A program made the translations under genes and the position numbers. Source: Gammaproteobacteria bacterium (GTDB lineage Bacteria; Pseudomonadota; Gammaproteobacteria; UBA1113). Taken from it: a stretch of 11,868 bases of DNA. The DNA lies in assembly GCA_019752835.1 (NCBI GenBank), contig JAIELR010000167.1:1-11868 (forward strand). Direction: 5' to 3'. Positions 1-6,261 of the stretch are shown here, in pieces (the stretch's first letter is position 1; every line of letters begins with the position of its first letter). The notes below the pieces were generated by a model. It searched no databases and had not been told where the DNA came from. It was given only the letters and a program-made list of their open reading frames with translations.

Positions 1-1992
1 ATACTTGCTGTTTAGATACCCAGTAATAGTGTTGATTACAATAGTAAGTTGTGGTTCTGATAAGGGATCAAGTGGTGAGTTAGCTTGTTCGCGCCAAGCT
101 CGAAGGTTCTCATGCAATGATTGTAGTTTAGGCGGTATCCCCTTATTTGGAATAGCGTTTATGCCTAACTTTCTTTCTATACTTGTCATATACGCTGGGA
201 TGTCAAAACCGATTGCATGTGCTTTAAATAAGAAAAAGTGGAGTTCTTCCAGAGAAAGCGCATTTTCTGGAATTTGTGATTCAATATTAAGATATGAATT
301 CATATCCGTTATAAATGTATCAAATGCAGTTGTTTTTTTGAGTAGGTTTATCTTTAAAAAAGCAACTATTTCATTATATAACTTAACTTGTATTTTCATT
401 GGAAAAATTGCATGGAGGTTATGATTTGCGCCAACTATCGTTTCGAGACGGTTACATAATTCTATATAGGCAGTTGAATTGTTAATAGGTAATGCTTTTG
501 CTATGAAACTCAAACTAGAACTCTTAGGAGGAGACGCAGGTTTTTCTAAACTTGCTTTGAATGCATTCATGATGGAATCAAATGATTCTTTTGTTAGAGC
601 CTTATTCCCTATAAGCATAGTTTGGTTTTGAGTTACAGGTAACTCTTGGTGGGATGGATAATAATTTGTATCAATCTCTTGTGCTTGAAATTCATAGTCA
701 TCAATCTCATTCGTTGCAAATGCATAGTTATCAACTACGATAGGTTTTTGATCATATATCGAATTCAATTTTGCATTGATTTTGTCAGTGAACTGAGATT
801 GTAATTGGAAAATCATGGTTTCCTTGAAAATGTCACAGTTTAAAATGTTCTCTGGTAAACCTACTTCATAACCAAAAAATGACAGTAATTGTTGAATATC
901 TTGACCTATAACAGAGGCATCAATAGATTTTTTTAACTCCTGTAGCGAACTTTCATCAAGTTGATTAAAATATTCGTTGAATGAGTCTAACGCCAGTAGA
1001 TCTTTGGTTTTTTTCTCCAACGTCGTTAAAGCGGTGGTGATGCTGTCTGATAATATTGCGATATAATCTCGGTAATTTTCATGAATATACACGAGCAATT
1101 CTAAATCAATTAACGATGAATTTAGAGGAACAAGTGTAGCTAGTTTGTCAAATATATTAGAGGATAATTTTTTCTTTGAGAGAAGTATTATTTCTTTAAT
1201 TTTCGGAAAGGAGTTTCCTAAAAGGTGTCGATCATTTTTAGATTGTTGAGTGATAAATTCAATATAATGCTTTAGTGCTGCGTTAAGCGAATCTTTAGGT
1301 AGTGCGTCAATTTCTTGTGCAGATGTATTCTTAATATAATCGGGAATCAGCTCATCGAGTATGTCGTTGGGTAGCGTTTCAAATATATGTGTATTGATGA
1401 TGTGCTCATCAAAATTTTCTTGAATAATGACATTATTATTAAATTCAGGGGCAGACTCATTTACTAAGAATGAATTATTATTATTCTGAGAAGGCTCATC
1501 ATCAATGTAATTAGGGCCTAGTACACTCAGTATTTCATGAGGTAATCTCGCAAGCTGATTTGTATTGATATAAGCTACGTTTTCTGGCGTGAAGAGATCA
1601 TCCTTTAAGGCGAGAAGCTGGGAGGCAAATTTCTCTACAGAATCAGGATTCATGGCTAAAAAATCTTTATATTCAAATTTTTTGCTAAAAATTTCAGCAA
1701 AAATACCTGGTGGAATACCCTCGACACGATTATCAAGTGCCGATATAGTAAAGTTCAATAGATTTAAAATCACATTCTCAAAACCAAATGCATTCTCAGA
1801 GTAATACAGCCTAAAATGTAGGTCGAGTAGCTCATCTAGTTTATTCAGGATCGCGGTATCTACATCAGAAAGTAGCTCAACCAAGGTATAATATTTCTCA
1901 GCTAATTTTTGTCTGACAGTTGGATTTAGATTTTCGTTAGATATGGTATTTAAAATTGTGGTAAGTAAGGGATGATCTTGTGTGTATGCCAT
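1..1992 (-). CDS. Large hypothetical protein, 3' end beyond the window (at least 664 aa)
   Basis: Read on the minus strand, this frame has no stop codon over 664 codons from an ATG at 1992-1990 to the left edge, so the gene continues outside the window. The start is supported by GAGGA (2004-2000) seven bases upstream. The product begins MAYTQDHPLL, shows no signal peptide or obvious membrane segment, and looks mainly alpha-helical, rich in Leu, Asn, Ile, Lys and Glu. Residues about 165-190 are a low-complexity Asn-rich linker with a run of four Asn. A motif L-P-x-[DE]-x-L-x2-[LA]-x3-Y-I occurs at residues 150-163, 207-220 and 231-244, with a weaker relative at 93-106. I recognise no family. 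Large helical proteins without homologues are common among secreted effectors of intracellular gammaproteobacteria, but no secretion signal can be judged because the C-terminus is missing. That the frame is coding is near certain; its function is unknown. Confidence 0.88.
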   Translation of the reverse strand, partial: MAYTQDHPLLTTILNTISNENLNPTVRQKLAEKYYTLVELLSDVDTAILNKLDELLDLHFRLYYSENAFGFENVILNLLNFTISALDNRVEGIPPGIFAEIFSKKFEYKDFLAMNPDSVEKFASQLLALKDDLFTPENVAYINTNQLARLPHEILSVLGPNYIDDEPSQNNNNSFLVNESAPEFNNNVIIQENFDEHIINTHIFETLPNDILDELIPDYIKNTSAQEIDALPKDSLNAALKHYIEFITQQSKNDRHLLGNSFPKIKEIILLSKKKLSSNIFDKLATLVPLNSSLIDLELLVYIHENYRDYIAILSDSITTALTTLEKKTKDLLALDSFNEYFNQLDESSLQELKKSIDASVIGQDIQQLLSFFGYEVGLPENILNCDIFKETMIFQLQSQFTDKINAKLNSIYDQKPIVVDNYAFATNEIDDYEFQAQEIDTNYYPSHQELPVTQNQTMLIGNKALTKESFDSIMNAFKASLEKPASPPKSSSLSFIAKALPINNSTAYIELCNRLETIVGANHNLHAIFPMKIQVKLYNEIVAFLKINLLKKTTAFDTFITDMNSYLNIESQIPENALSLEELHFFLFKAHAIGFDIPAYMTSIERKLGINAIPNKGIPPKLQSLHENLRAWREQANSPLDPLSEPQLTIVINTITGYLNSKY

Positions 1993-1999
1993 CAGTATT

Positions 2000-2051
2000 T
2001 CCTCGTTTTAGTTTGAATAGTTAGTATACAGCGCAATTTGCGAACAGTATA
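2000..2051 (-). promoter_or_regulatory. Possible promoter and RBS of the large minus-strand gene
   Basis: Upstream of the ATG at 1992 the minus strand carries TATACT (2028-2023), a good -10 box. A second TATACT (2051-2046) lies 17 bases further upstream, where a -35 would fall but matching TTGACA at only three positions. GAGGA at 2004-2000 is the likely ribosome binding site. The -10 box is plausible; the -35 is weak. Confidence 0.4.
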
Positions 2052-2083
2052 GTGTGATATTTGGTTTTTTTTATATTACATAA

Positions 2084-2325
2084 ATGGATACATACCCTAA
2101 TGATGCTTTATACTATGAGCAACAAGAAAAAGAGAGCGCGATGCTCAGGCTATCATCAAGCAGAAACTGGTTGATGTCAGAGCCGAAGGTATTGTGGAGG
2201 GTAAAGCCTAAGGTAAAATGGAAGTGCGCAGTGGTATTATCGCAATGCTCCGGCGTAAAGGGCTCAGTGATGGGGAGATTGCCGCTCTCTTAGAGATTAA
2301 TGTAGAAGACCTTACACTGCCCTGA
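2084..2325 (+). pseudogene. Decayed C-terminal remnant of an Rpn/PD-(D/E)XK nuclease-transposase-type gene
   Basis: The frame from the ATG at 2084 gives MDTYPNDALYYEQQEKE and then loses sense. From about 2131 the next frame over continues naturally with AQAIIKQKLVDVRAEGIVEG, is interrupted by a TAA at 2209-2211, and resumes with GKMEVRSGIIAMLRRKGLSD and the ending EIAALLEINVEDLTLP before TGA at 2323-2325. A charged helix with repeated EG.xEGK units, followed by a 'GLS..EIA.L..i..edL' helix-turn-helix-like tail, is typical of the C-terminus of Rpn (recombination-promoting nuclease, PDDEXK) proteins. The nuclease domain is absent, because the sequence upstream is the promoter region of the divergent gene. 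With one frameshift and one in-frame stop in about 80 codons, this is a relic. Family assignment rests on the tail pattern only. Confidence 0.6.
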
Positions 2326-2403
2326 AAGACGCCTTACCCAATTTATTAAAGTGTCGAATTATGTACCTTTAAAATGAAAAATTGCCAATTATCATTCAAT
2401 TTA

Positions 2404-2444
2404 GTGTTTCAAAACTTGCGTAAAACACCCTTTTTAGGTATCCT
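2404..2444 (+). promoter_or_regulatory. Putative abiE promoter with overlapping inverted repeat
   Basis: TTGCGT (2416-2421) and TATCCT (2439-2444) are separated by 17 bases and form a fair sigma-70 promoter in front of the AbiEi gene. A 6-bp inverted repeat, GTGTTT (2404-2409) and AAACAC (2423-2428), flanks the -35. AbiEi antitoxins are known to bind inverted repeats in their own promoter, so this is a candidate operator. The arms are short. The T-run after the right arm (2431-2435) also leaves a weak terminator possible. Confidence 0.35.
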
Positions 2445-2463
2445 ATGAAAGTATTAACACAAA

Positions 2464-3258
2464 ATGAGTGTCATGAAGGTAAACTATTTTATTAATCAAT
2501 TGCGTAGTAAGGGACGATATTCATTCAGCCTCAATGAGGCCGTGCAGTATTTGAATCTGCCGAAAGTGTCGATTTTAAAAACATTGCAGAGAATGAAAAA
2601 ACAGGGTTCAGTGGCCAGTGTTGCTAAAGGGTTTTATTTGGTTGTTCCACCTGAATATCAATCTTTTGGGTGTCTACCCGCAGATTTATTTATTTCCGAC
2701 TTGATGCAGTTTTTACGATTGCCTTATTATGTGGGTTATTTAAGTGCAGCTCAATTATATGGCGCTGCTCATCAAAAACCTCAACGATTCCAGGTTGTTA
2801 CACTCAAAAACAGACGACCAATTCGATGTGGTAGAATCGCCATTGAATTTATTGCCAATAAAAAAATGGAATCTCTGCCAACTCAAAAACTTAAAACAGC
2901 AACAGGTTATATCAATGTGGCTGAACCTGAGCTTCTTGCAGCTGATTTAATCAATGCCCCGCAGCATGCAGGGGGTATCAACAATGTGGCAACCATCCTC
3001 ATGGAACTTGCTAACTCCTTTGACATTGCGCGATTCAAAAAACTTGCTGTCATCAACGCCGAGGTGTTTTGGATACAACGGCTAGGTTATTTATTTGATA
3101 TATTGGAAATGGAGCGCCTGGCAGATGGCTTGGGTAAAATACTCGACAATAAAACGTATTATTGGTTAAAACTTGTTCCTGATAAAAAGTACCAAGCGCT
3201 TTCTCGCAATGCGAAATGGAAAATTATTGTTAACACAGACGTGGAGCCTGATGAATGA
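2464..3258 (+). CDS. abiEi: AbiEi-family antitoxin (type IV toxin-antitoxin)
   Basis: This is the antitoxin of an AbiE system. In known pairs AbiEi neutralises the nucleotidyltransferase toxin without stable complex formation and represses its own operon by binding promoter repeats. The 264-aa product has an N-terminal winged-helix region (about residues 5-65: YSFSLNEAVQYLNL, then a recognition-helix-like SILKTLQRMKKQG and the wing SVAKGFYLVVP). The typical AbiEi middle and C-terminal domain follows, with LRLPYYVGYLSAAQLYGAAH near 82-101, 'FQVVTLKNRRPI' and the conserved 'VAEPELLAADLI' segment. Length is normal for the family. It overlaps the toxin gene by four bases (ATGA at 3255-3258), so translation is probably coupled. 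No clear Shine-Dalgarno precedes the ATG at 2464; a second in-frame ATG at 2473 is an alternative start. Confidence 0.9.
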   Translation: MSVMKVNYFINQLRSKGRYSFSLNEAVQYLNLPKVSILKTLQRMKKQGSVASVAKGFYLVVPPEYQSFGCLPADLFISDLMQFLRLPYYVGYLSAAQLYGAAHQKPQRFQVVTLKNRRPIRCGRIAIEFIANKKMESLPTQKLKTATGYINVAEPELLAADLINAPQHAGGINNVATILMELANSFDIARFKKLAVINAEVFWIQRLGYLFDILEMERLADGLGKILDNKTYYWLKLVPDKKYQALSRNAKWKIIVNTDVEPDE

Positions 3259-4124
3259 TTCCCTTAGCTTATATTACTGAATGGCGAGAATTTGCACCAT
3301 GGCCGGATGACTTTCAAGTTGAACAGGATTTAATTTTATCTAAAATTCTTATCGATATTTTTTCAAATCTCTTGCTTTCTAAAGAGCTAGCGTTTCGTGG
3401 TGGAACCGCATTACACAAATTATTTTTTTCGCCTGCCATGCGTTATAGCGAAGATATTGACTTGGTGCGCATAAAAACGGGTGAAATTAAGCCTATTATT
3501 GATCAATTACGCAGTGCTTTATCATGGCTGGGTGAGCCAAAAACAACCCGAAATACCGCAAGCTTCAAGTTATTGTATTTTTTCTCGCCTGAGAATTTTC
3601 CCACAATAAAACTCCGTATCAAGATTGAAATTAATACTCGTGAAAACTTTTCGGTTCTTGATTATTTTCAAAAACCCTTTCAACTTGAGTCTTCGTGGTT
3701 TGTAGGGAAAACAAATATTACCACGTATCAAATTGAAGAATTGCTTGCCACAAAACTACGTGCCTTATATCAACGAAAAAAAGGGCGTGATTTGTTCGAT
3801 ATTTGGTTAGCGCTCAGACAGGAAAAATTTGACATACACAAAATGATAAGCGTTTTTCAAACATATATGCAAAAAGAAAATAACAAGATTACACGCAACA
3901 ATTTTGAAAAAAATATTGATGATAAACTGAGTGATCTTTCCTTCATAGGTGACATTGGCCCATTATTGGCAGTTGATTTAGAAAAACAGGACTCAACGTC
4001 TATTCTAACTGAGAAAGGGGATGTTCGTGTCACGGACGGCGGAGGGCCCATTTCAACAGAGGGCTGGGATTTATACGATGCAGCCAAAGAGCTTAAATCT
4101 AAAGTATTGTATTTATTAGATTGA
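3255..4124 (+). CDS. abiEii: AbiEii/AbiGii-type nucleotidyltransferase toxin
   Basis: This is the toxin partner of AbiEi. The family are DNA polymerase beta-fold nucleotidyltransferases; in characterised systems they act on RNA, for example by adding nucleotides to tRNA acceptor stems, and cause reversible growth arrest or phage abortive infection. All family motifs are visible in the 289 residues: GGTALHK at 49-55 (motif I), SEDIDL at 65-70 with the metal-binding aspartates D67 and D69 (motif I continued), KIEIN at 123-127 (motif II) and the LLATKLRALYQRKKGRDLFD block at 163-182 (motifs III-IV, RDLFDIW). The toxin therefore looks catalytically intact. The four-base overlap with abiEi confirms an operon. 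A Gly/Ser/Thr-rich segment at about 242-270, between PLLAVDLEK and the conserved-looking end WDLYDAAKEL, looks longer than I would expect and is relatively GC-rich; it may be an insertion or only a lineage feature. Confidence 0.93.
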   Translation: MIPLAYITEWREFAPWPDDFQVEQDLILSKILIDIFSNLLLSKELAFRGGTALHKLFFSPAMRYSEDIDLVRIKTGEIKPIIDQLRSALSWLGEPKTTRNTASFKLLYFFSPENFPTIKLRIKIEINTRENFSVLDYFQKPFQLESSWFVGKTNITTYQIEELLATKLRALYQRKKGRDLFDIWLALRQEKFDIHKMISVFQTYMQKENNKITRNNFEKNIDDKLSDLSFIGDIGPLLAVDLEKQDSTSILTEKGDVRVTDGGGPISTEGWDLYDAAKELKSKVLYLLD

Positions 4125-4155
4125 TATTAAACAACTCACTTAGCCGCTTATGCGC

Positions 4156-4204
4156 TCAACCTAGAACAAAATCCATGCTATAATTTATTTAATAATTAAA
4201 TAAA
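4156..4204 (+). promoter_or_regulatory. Extended -10 promoter with 21-bp AT palindrome (cassette operator)
   Basis: A perfect TATAAT lies at 4179-4184, preceded by TG one base away (4176-4177), which makes an extended -10 element. The -35 position (TCAACC, 4156-4161, 17-base spacer) is poor, as extended -10 promoters tolerate. Directly downstream is a perfect inverted repeat of nine bases with a three-base centre: TTTATTTAA (4184-4192), TAA, TTAAATAAA (4196-4204). It covers the expected transcription start near 4191, an ideal place for a repressor or autoregulating antitoxin. A strong RBS (AAGGA, 4213-4217) precedes the first gene. Confidence 0.6.
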
Positions 4205-4221
4205 ATCGGTGGAAGGAAATT

Positions 4222-4437
4222 ATGGAACAACATGCTGGTTACTATGATAAGTTAATTAGCGACATATTAAATCATCGTTGCGAAATCCATAATAGGGAAT
4301 GTGAAAAAGATGGAACTTATGGGAGAAAAACTGATCTGATTGAAGGTAAATTCCCTATTAGAAAGCGGTATATTCGTGCGGGTGAATCTTTCCCTGATGA
4401 TGAGGATTGGATAGAAATATCAGAAAATGAAGGTTAA
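4222..4437 (+). CDS. Hypothetical 71-aa protein, first gene of AT-rich cassette
   Basis: I recognise no family. The 71-residue product begins MEQHAGYYDK and ends in an acidic tail (PDDEDWIEISENEG). Residues 18-27 contain H-x-C-x2-H-x3-C (H18, C20, H23, C27), which could bind metal, although the spacing matches no standard finger. The gene has a good RBS (AAGGA four bases before ATG) and lies right behind a promoter with a palindromic site, so expression is credible. As the first, small, charged protein of a cassette with a HEPN-like gene it could be a regulator or antitoxin, but its acidic C-terminus gives no recognisable DNA-binding fold. The role is inferred from position only. Confidence 0.7.
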   Translation: MEQHAGYYDKLISDILNHRCEIHNRECEKDGTYGRKTDLIEGKFPIRKRYIRAGESFPDDEDWIEISENEG

Positions 4438-4468
4438 TAATGGTCAAACTGAAGTAAGGGATAATAAC

Positions 4469-4756
4469 ATGTTACCTACATTAACAAATAGTGAATTTAA
4501 GTCAAGATTCGTTTCTCAAATTAATGAGGTAGCAGAGAGTATTGTTGCGAAACATGGAATAAAAAATTATAAGACTAAAACTGAAAGCATTGATGTTAAT
4601 GATAATCACAGTCAACAATTACTTTACATTGTTGATGGGGTTAAAGTGGAGGAATTAGTAGAGATGAATTTTCAACTATATCAATCCATTGCAGAGAATA
4701 TTGACTTAACCAAAATACAGCAAAATTTTTCTGTATCATTTTGTGCGGCTGATTAA
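4469..4756 (+). CDS. Hypothetical ~95-aa protein upstream of the HEPN gene
   Basis: I recognise no family. I choose the ATG at 4469 (product begins MLPTLTNSEFKSRFVSQINE) because AAGGG at 4456-4460 lies eight bases upstream. The longer frame from the ATG at 4427 has no RBS and would overlap the preceding gene by 11 bases, giving 109 aa. The product is predicted to be helical at both ends (about residues 6-26 and 61-80) around a short polar core, with no membrane segment. Its stop (4754-4756) is one base from the ATG of the HEPN-like gene (TAATATG), so the two are probably translationally coupled, as antitoxin-toxin pairs often are. It is not an MNT nucleotidyltransferase: there is no GSx..DxD motif. 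An antitoxin role is an inference from gene order. Confidence 0.72.
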   Translation: MLPTLTNSEFKSRFVSQINEVAESIVAKHGIKNYKTKTESIDVNDNHSQQLLYIVDGVKVEELVEMNFQLYQSIAENIDLTKIQQNFSVSFCAAD

Positions 4757-4757
4757 T

Positions 4758-5144
4758 ATGCCAATCTATGAAATAGATTTCTTAAATTTTGCAAAATATT
4801 TGATAAATACATCTACACCTTCTGAATTTGATTGCAGAAATGCAATTAGCAGAGCTTATTATTCTGTGTATCATGCAGCTTCTAATAAGCAACATTTTGC
4901 AAAGGGGCAATGTTTAAATTCAAGAGTAGGAGCTCACGAAAAACTTATTCAAAAATTTCTTAACCATATTGGAGGTAATCCAAATGACATATTGATTCGT
5001 GAGGTTGGTTTATCTTTAAGAAAATTAAAAAATGAAAGAGTTCAAAGTGATTATATACTTCATATGAATATGTGTGTAAATAGAGCTCAGGTTGATGTGT
5101 TGGAAGCTGAACAATTACTAAATAAAATAAATAATATTATATAA
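4758..5144 (+). CDS. HEPN-domain-like protein, candidate RNase toxin
   Basis: The 128-aa product looks like a stand-alone HEPN domain, a four-helix bundle found in many RNase toxins and defence proteins. The diagnostic segment is RNAISRAYYSVYHAA at residues 27-41: the second arginine (R32) and H39 form R-x6-H, matching the HEPN R-x4-6-H catalytic motif, and 'SRAYYs.YHAA' is the usual helix context. A later 'LRKLKNERVQSDY' stretch at about 87-99 matches the second conserved helix (L..lR..aDY). The ATG at 4758 starts one base after the upstream stop; a GTG at 4743 would add five residues. There is no independent RBS, which supports translational coupling. HEPN toxins usually pair with an MNT antitoxin, and none is present here. 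The fold assignment is good; RNase activity and target are untested. Confidence 0.78.
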   Translation: MPIYEIDFLNFAKYLINTSTPSEFDCRNAISRAYYSVYHAASNKQHFAKGQCLNSRVGAHEKLIQKFLNHIGGNPNDILIREVGLSLRKLKNERVQSDYILHMNMCVNRAQVDVLEAEQLLNKINNII

Positions 5145-5166
5145 TTTTAATTATGGAGTATATTTT

Positions 5167-6114
5167 ATGGATAAGCTTAAAAATCAATTAAATGAATGTT
5201 TTTCTAAAATGAATAAAATTCATTACAATGGAAAATGCCTATATCCTAATTGTAACAATAACGCGATTCAATCACACAGTCAAACAAAATCCGTACTAAA
5301 AAATATATGCCAAGAAAGCCATGTTGTAGGATTTAATACAAATAAAATAAAGCTTAATAAGGGAGGTTTTTTTAAAAAATATGGTGTGAACATCGCTTCA
5401 ACATTTGACGGGTTTTGTAGTACGCATGACAATAGTTGTTTTGATCTTATTGAACATTTTGAATTAAATGATATGAATGACGAGCAGGCATCATTATTTC
5501 TATATCGCAGTATCTGTTACGAATATGTACGCAAATTAACAACTCTTAAAAGAAATATGTTTTTATTGAATTTTTTGAAGAAAAACGAATATTCCACGGA
5601 AAAAATCGAGTTACTTGAAAATTTTTCAAGGGGGATAAGCTTTTTCATTGATAATGAGTTACCCTTTTACAAAAAACAAATCGAAGAAATATTAATAAAT
5701 AAATCATACTCAAATATTTCTTATTTGTTTAAAGTAATACATAAAAAAATACCAATATCAATCTCTACATTAATTAACCCAAACTTCAATGAACATTCTG
5801 TCAAAATAGGAAATATTCAACCAATATTTAGTTTGAATATTATTCCTTATGAAAAACATGGATTGGTTATAATTTCTTGGCATAATGATTTTAATGAAAA
5901 AATGCAACAAGTAAACCGAGAGTTTGACCAAAATTTTTCAAAATTAATAAATTATCTTTGTTTTTTAGAAAGTGAAGATTTTTATATATCGCCTAATTTT
6001 TATGAGAGTAACATAAAAAAAGAAAAAAAATATTTTTTAAATGCACTATTCAATCGATTTTCTGAGCCATATTTTGGCTACAATGAAACAAAGGAAATAA
6101 TTAAATTTGATTAA
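5167..6114 (+). CDS. 315-aa protein with Cys/His zinc-finger (HNH-like?) N-terminus
   Basis: This is the last gene of the cassette, with GGAG about eight bases before its ATG and 22 bases after the HEPN-like gene. The N-terminal hundred residues carry a strict Cys/His pattern: C24-x4-C29, then IQSHSQTKS with H37, and later ASTFDGFCSTHDNSCF with C84-x2-H87 and D88. This arrangement resembles a treble-clef zinc site. The 'SHs..KS.L..I' and 'ASTF.GFC..HD' phrases recall a family of uncharacterised bacterial proteins often discussed as HNH-like, but no canonical HNH catalytic triad can be fixed by eye. The remainder (about 100-315) is helical, then mixed, with no known motif. The gene is extremely AT-rich: I count 11 G/C of 60 bases at 6001-6060. 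It probably acts in the cytoplasm. Nuclease or nucleic-acid-binding function is inference. Confidence 0.75.
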   Translation: MDKLKNQLNECFSKMNKIHYNGKCLYPNCNNNAIQSHSQTKSVLKNICQESHVVGFNTNKIKLNKGGFFKKYGVNIASTFDGFCSTHDNSCFDLIEHFELNDMNDEQASLFLYRSICYEYVRKLTTLKRNMFLLNFLKKNEYSTEKIELLENFSRGISFFIDNELPFYKKQIEEILINKSYSNISYLFKVIHKKIPISISTLINPNFNEHSVKIGNIQPIFSLNIIPYEKHGLVIISWHNDFNEKMQQVNREFDQNFSKLINYLCFLESEDFYISPNFYESNIKKEKKYFLNALFNRFSEPYFGYNETKEIIKFD

Positions 6115-6134
6115 TTACTTAACTAACATAGTTT

Positions 6135-6261
6135 ATGAGGAAAATTTCTTTTAGCGAATGGTTGGGTATGCAATTATTGACGACGCATGATAGTGTGGTC
6201 AATGCGACGTTGACGCAAATTGAATCGGATTTAGCGAGTACCCGCGACACGTTACCTTACC
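6135..6261 (+). other. Short leftover region between the cassette and relA
   Basis: This stretch separates the accessory cassette from the convergent relA gene. A 61-codon open frame starts at the ATG 6135 (MRKISFSEWLGMQLL) but has no ribosome binding site and runs into the 3' end of relA, so I do not call it a gene. Base composition returns here to the core-like level, suggesting that the edge of the AT-rich insertion lies near 6115-6140. Three tandem TTACC units lie at 6252-6266, over the relA stop codon. No clear hairpin terminator was seen on either strand. Confidence 0.4.

Noticed and set aside
5..424. 139-codon plus-strand open frame
   Set aside because: It lies antisense to the continuous 664-codon minus-strand gene, has no RBS, and its composition is that of a shadow frame. 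The same holds for the plus-strand frame at 1589-1804.
2445..2493. 16-codon leader-like frame overlapping the start of abiEi (MKVLTQNECHEGKLFY)
   Set aside because: It has no RBS, overlaps the predicted -10/start region, and shows no attenuation-type codon run or hairpin pair.
3857..4087. Minus-strand open frame inside the AbiEii gene
   Set aside because: The plus-strand frame carries all nucleotidyltransferase motifs; the antisense frame is a by-product.
4427..4468. Longer N-terminus for the second cassette gene
   Set aside because: The upstream ATG has no RBS and overlaps the first gene, while the ATG at 4469 has AAGGG at good spacing.
4222..4756. MNT nucleotidyltransferase partner for the HEPN-like protein
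   Set aside because: Neither small protein shows a GSx-DxD type motif, so a standard HEPN/MNT pair cannot be claimed. The AbiEii nucleotidyltransferase upstream already has its own AbiEi partner.
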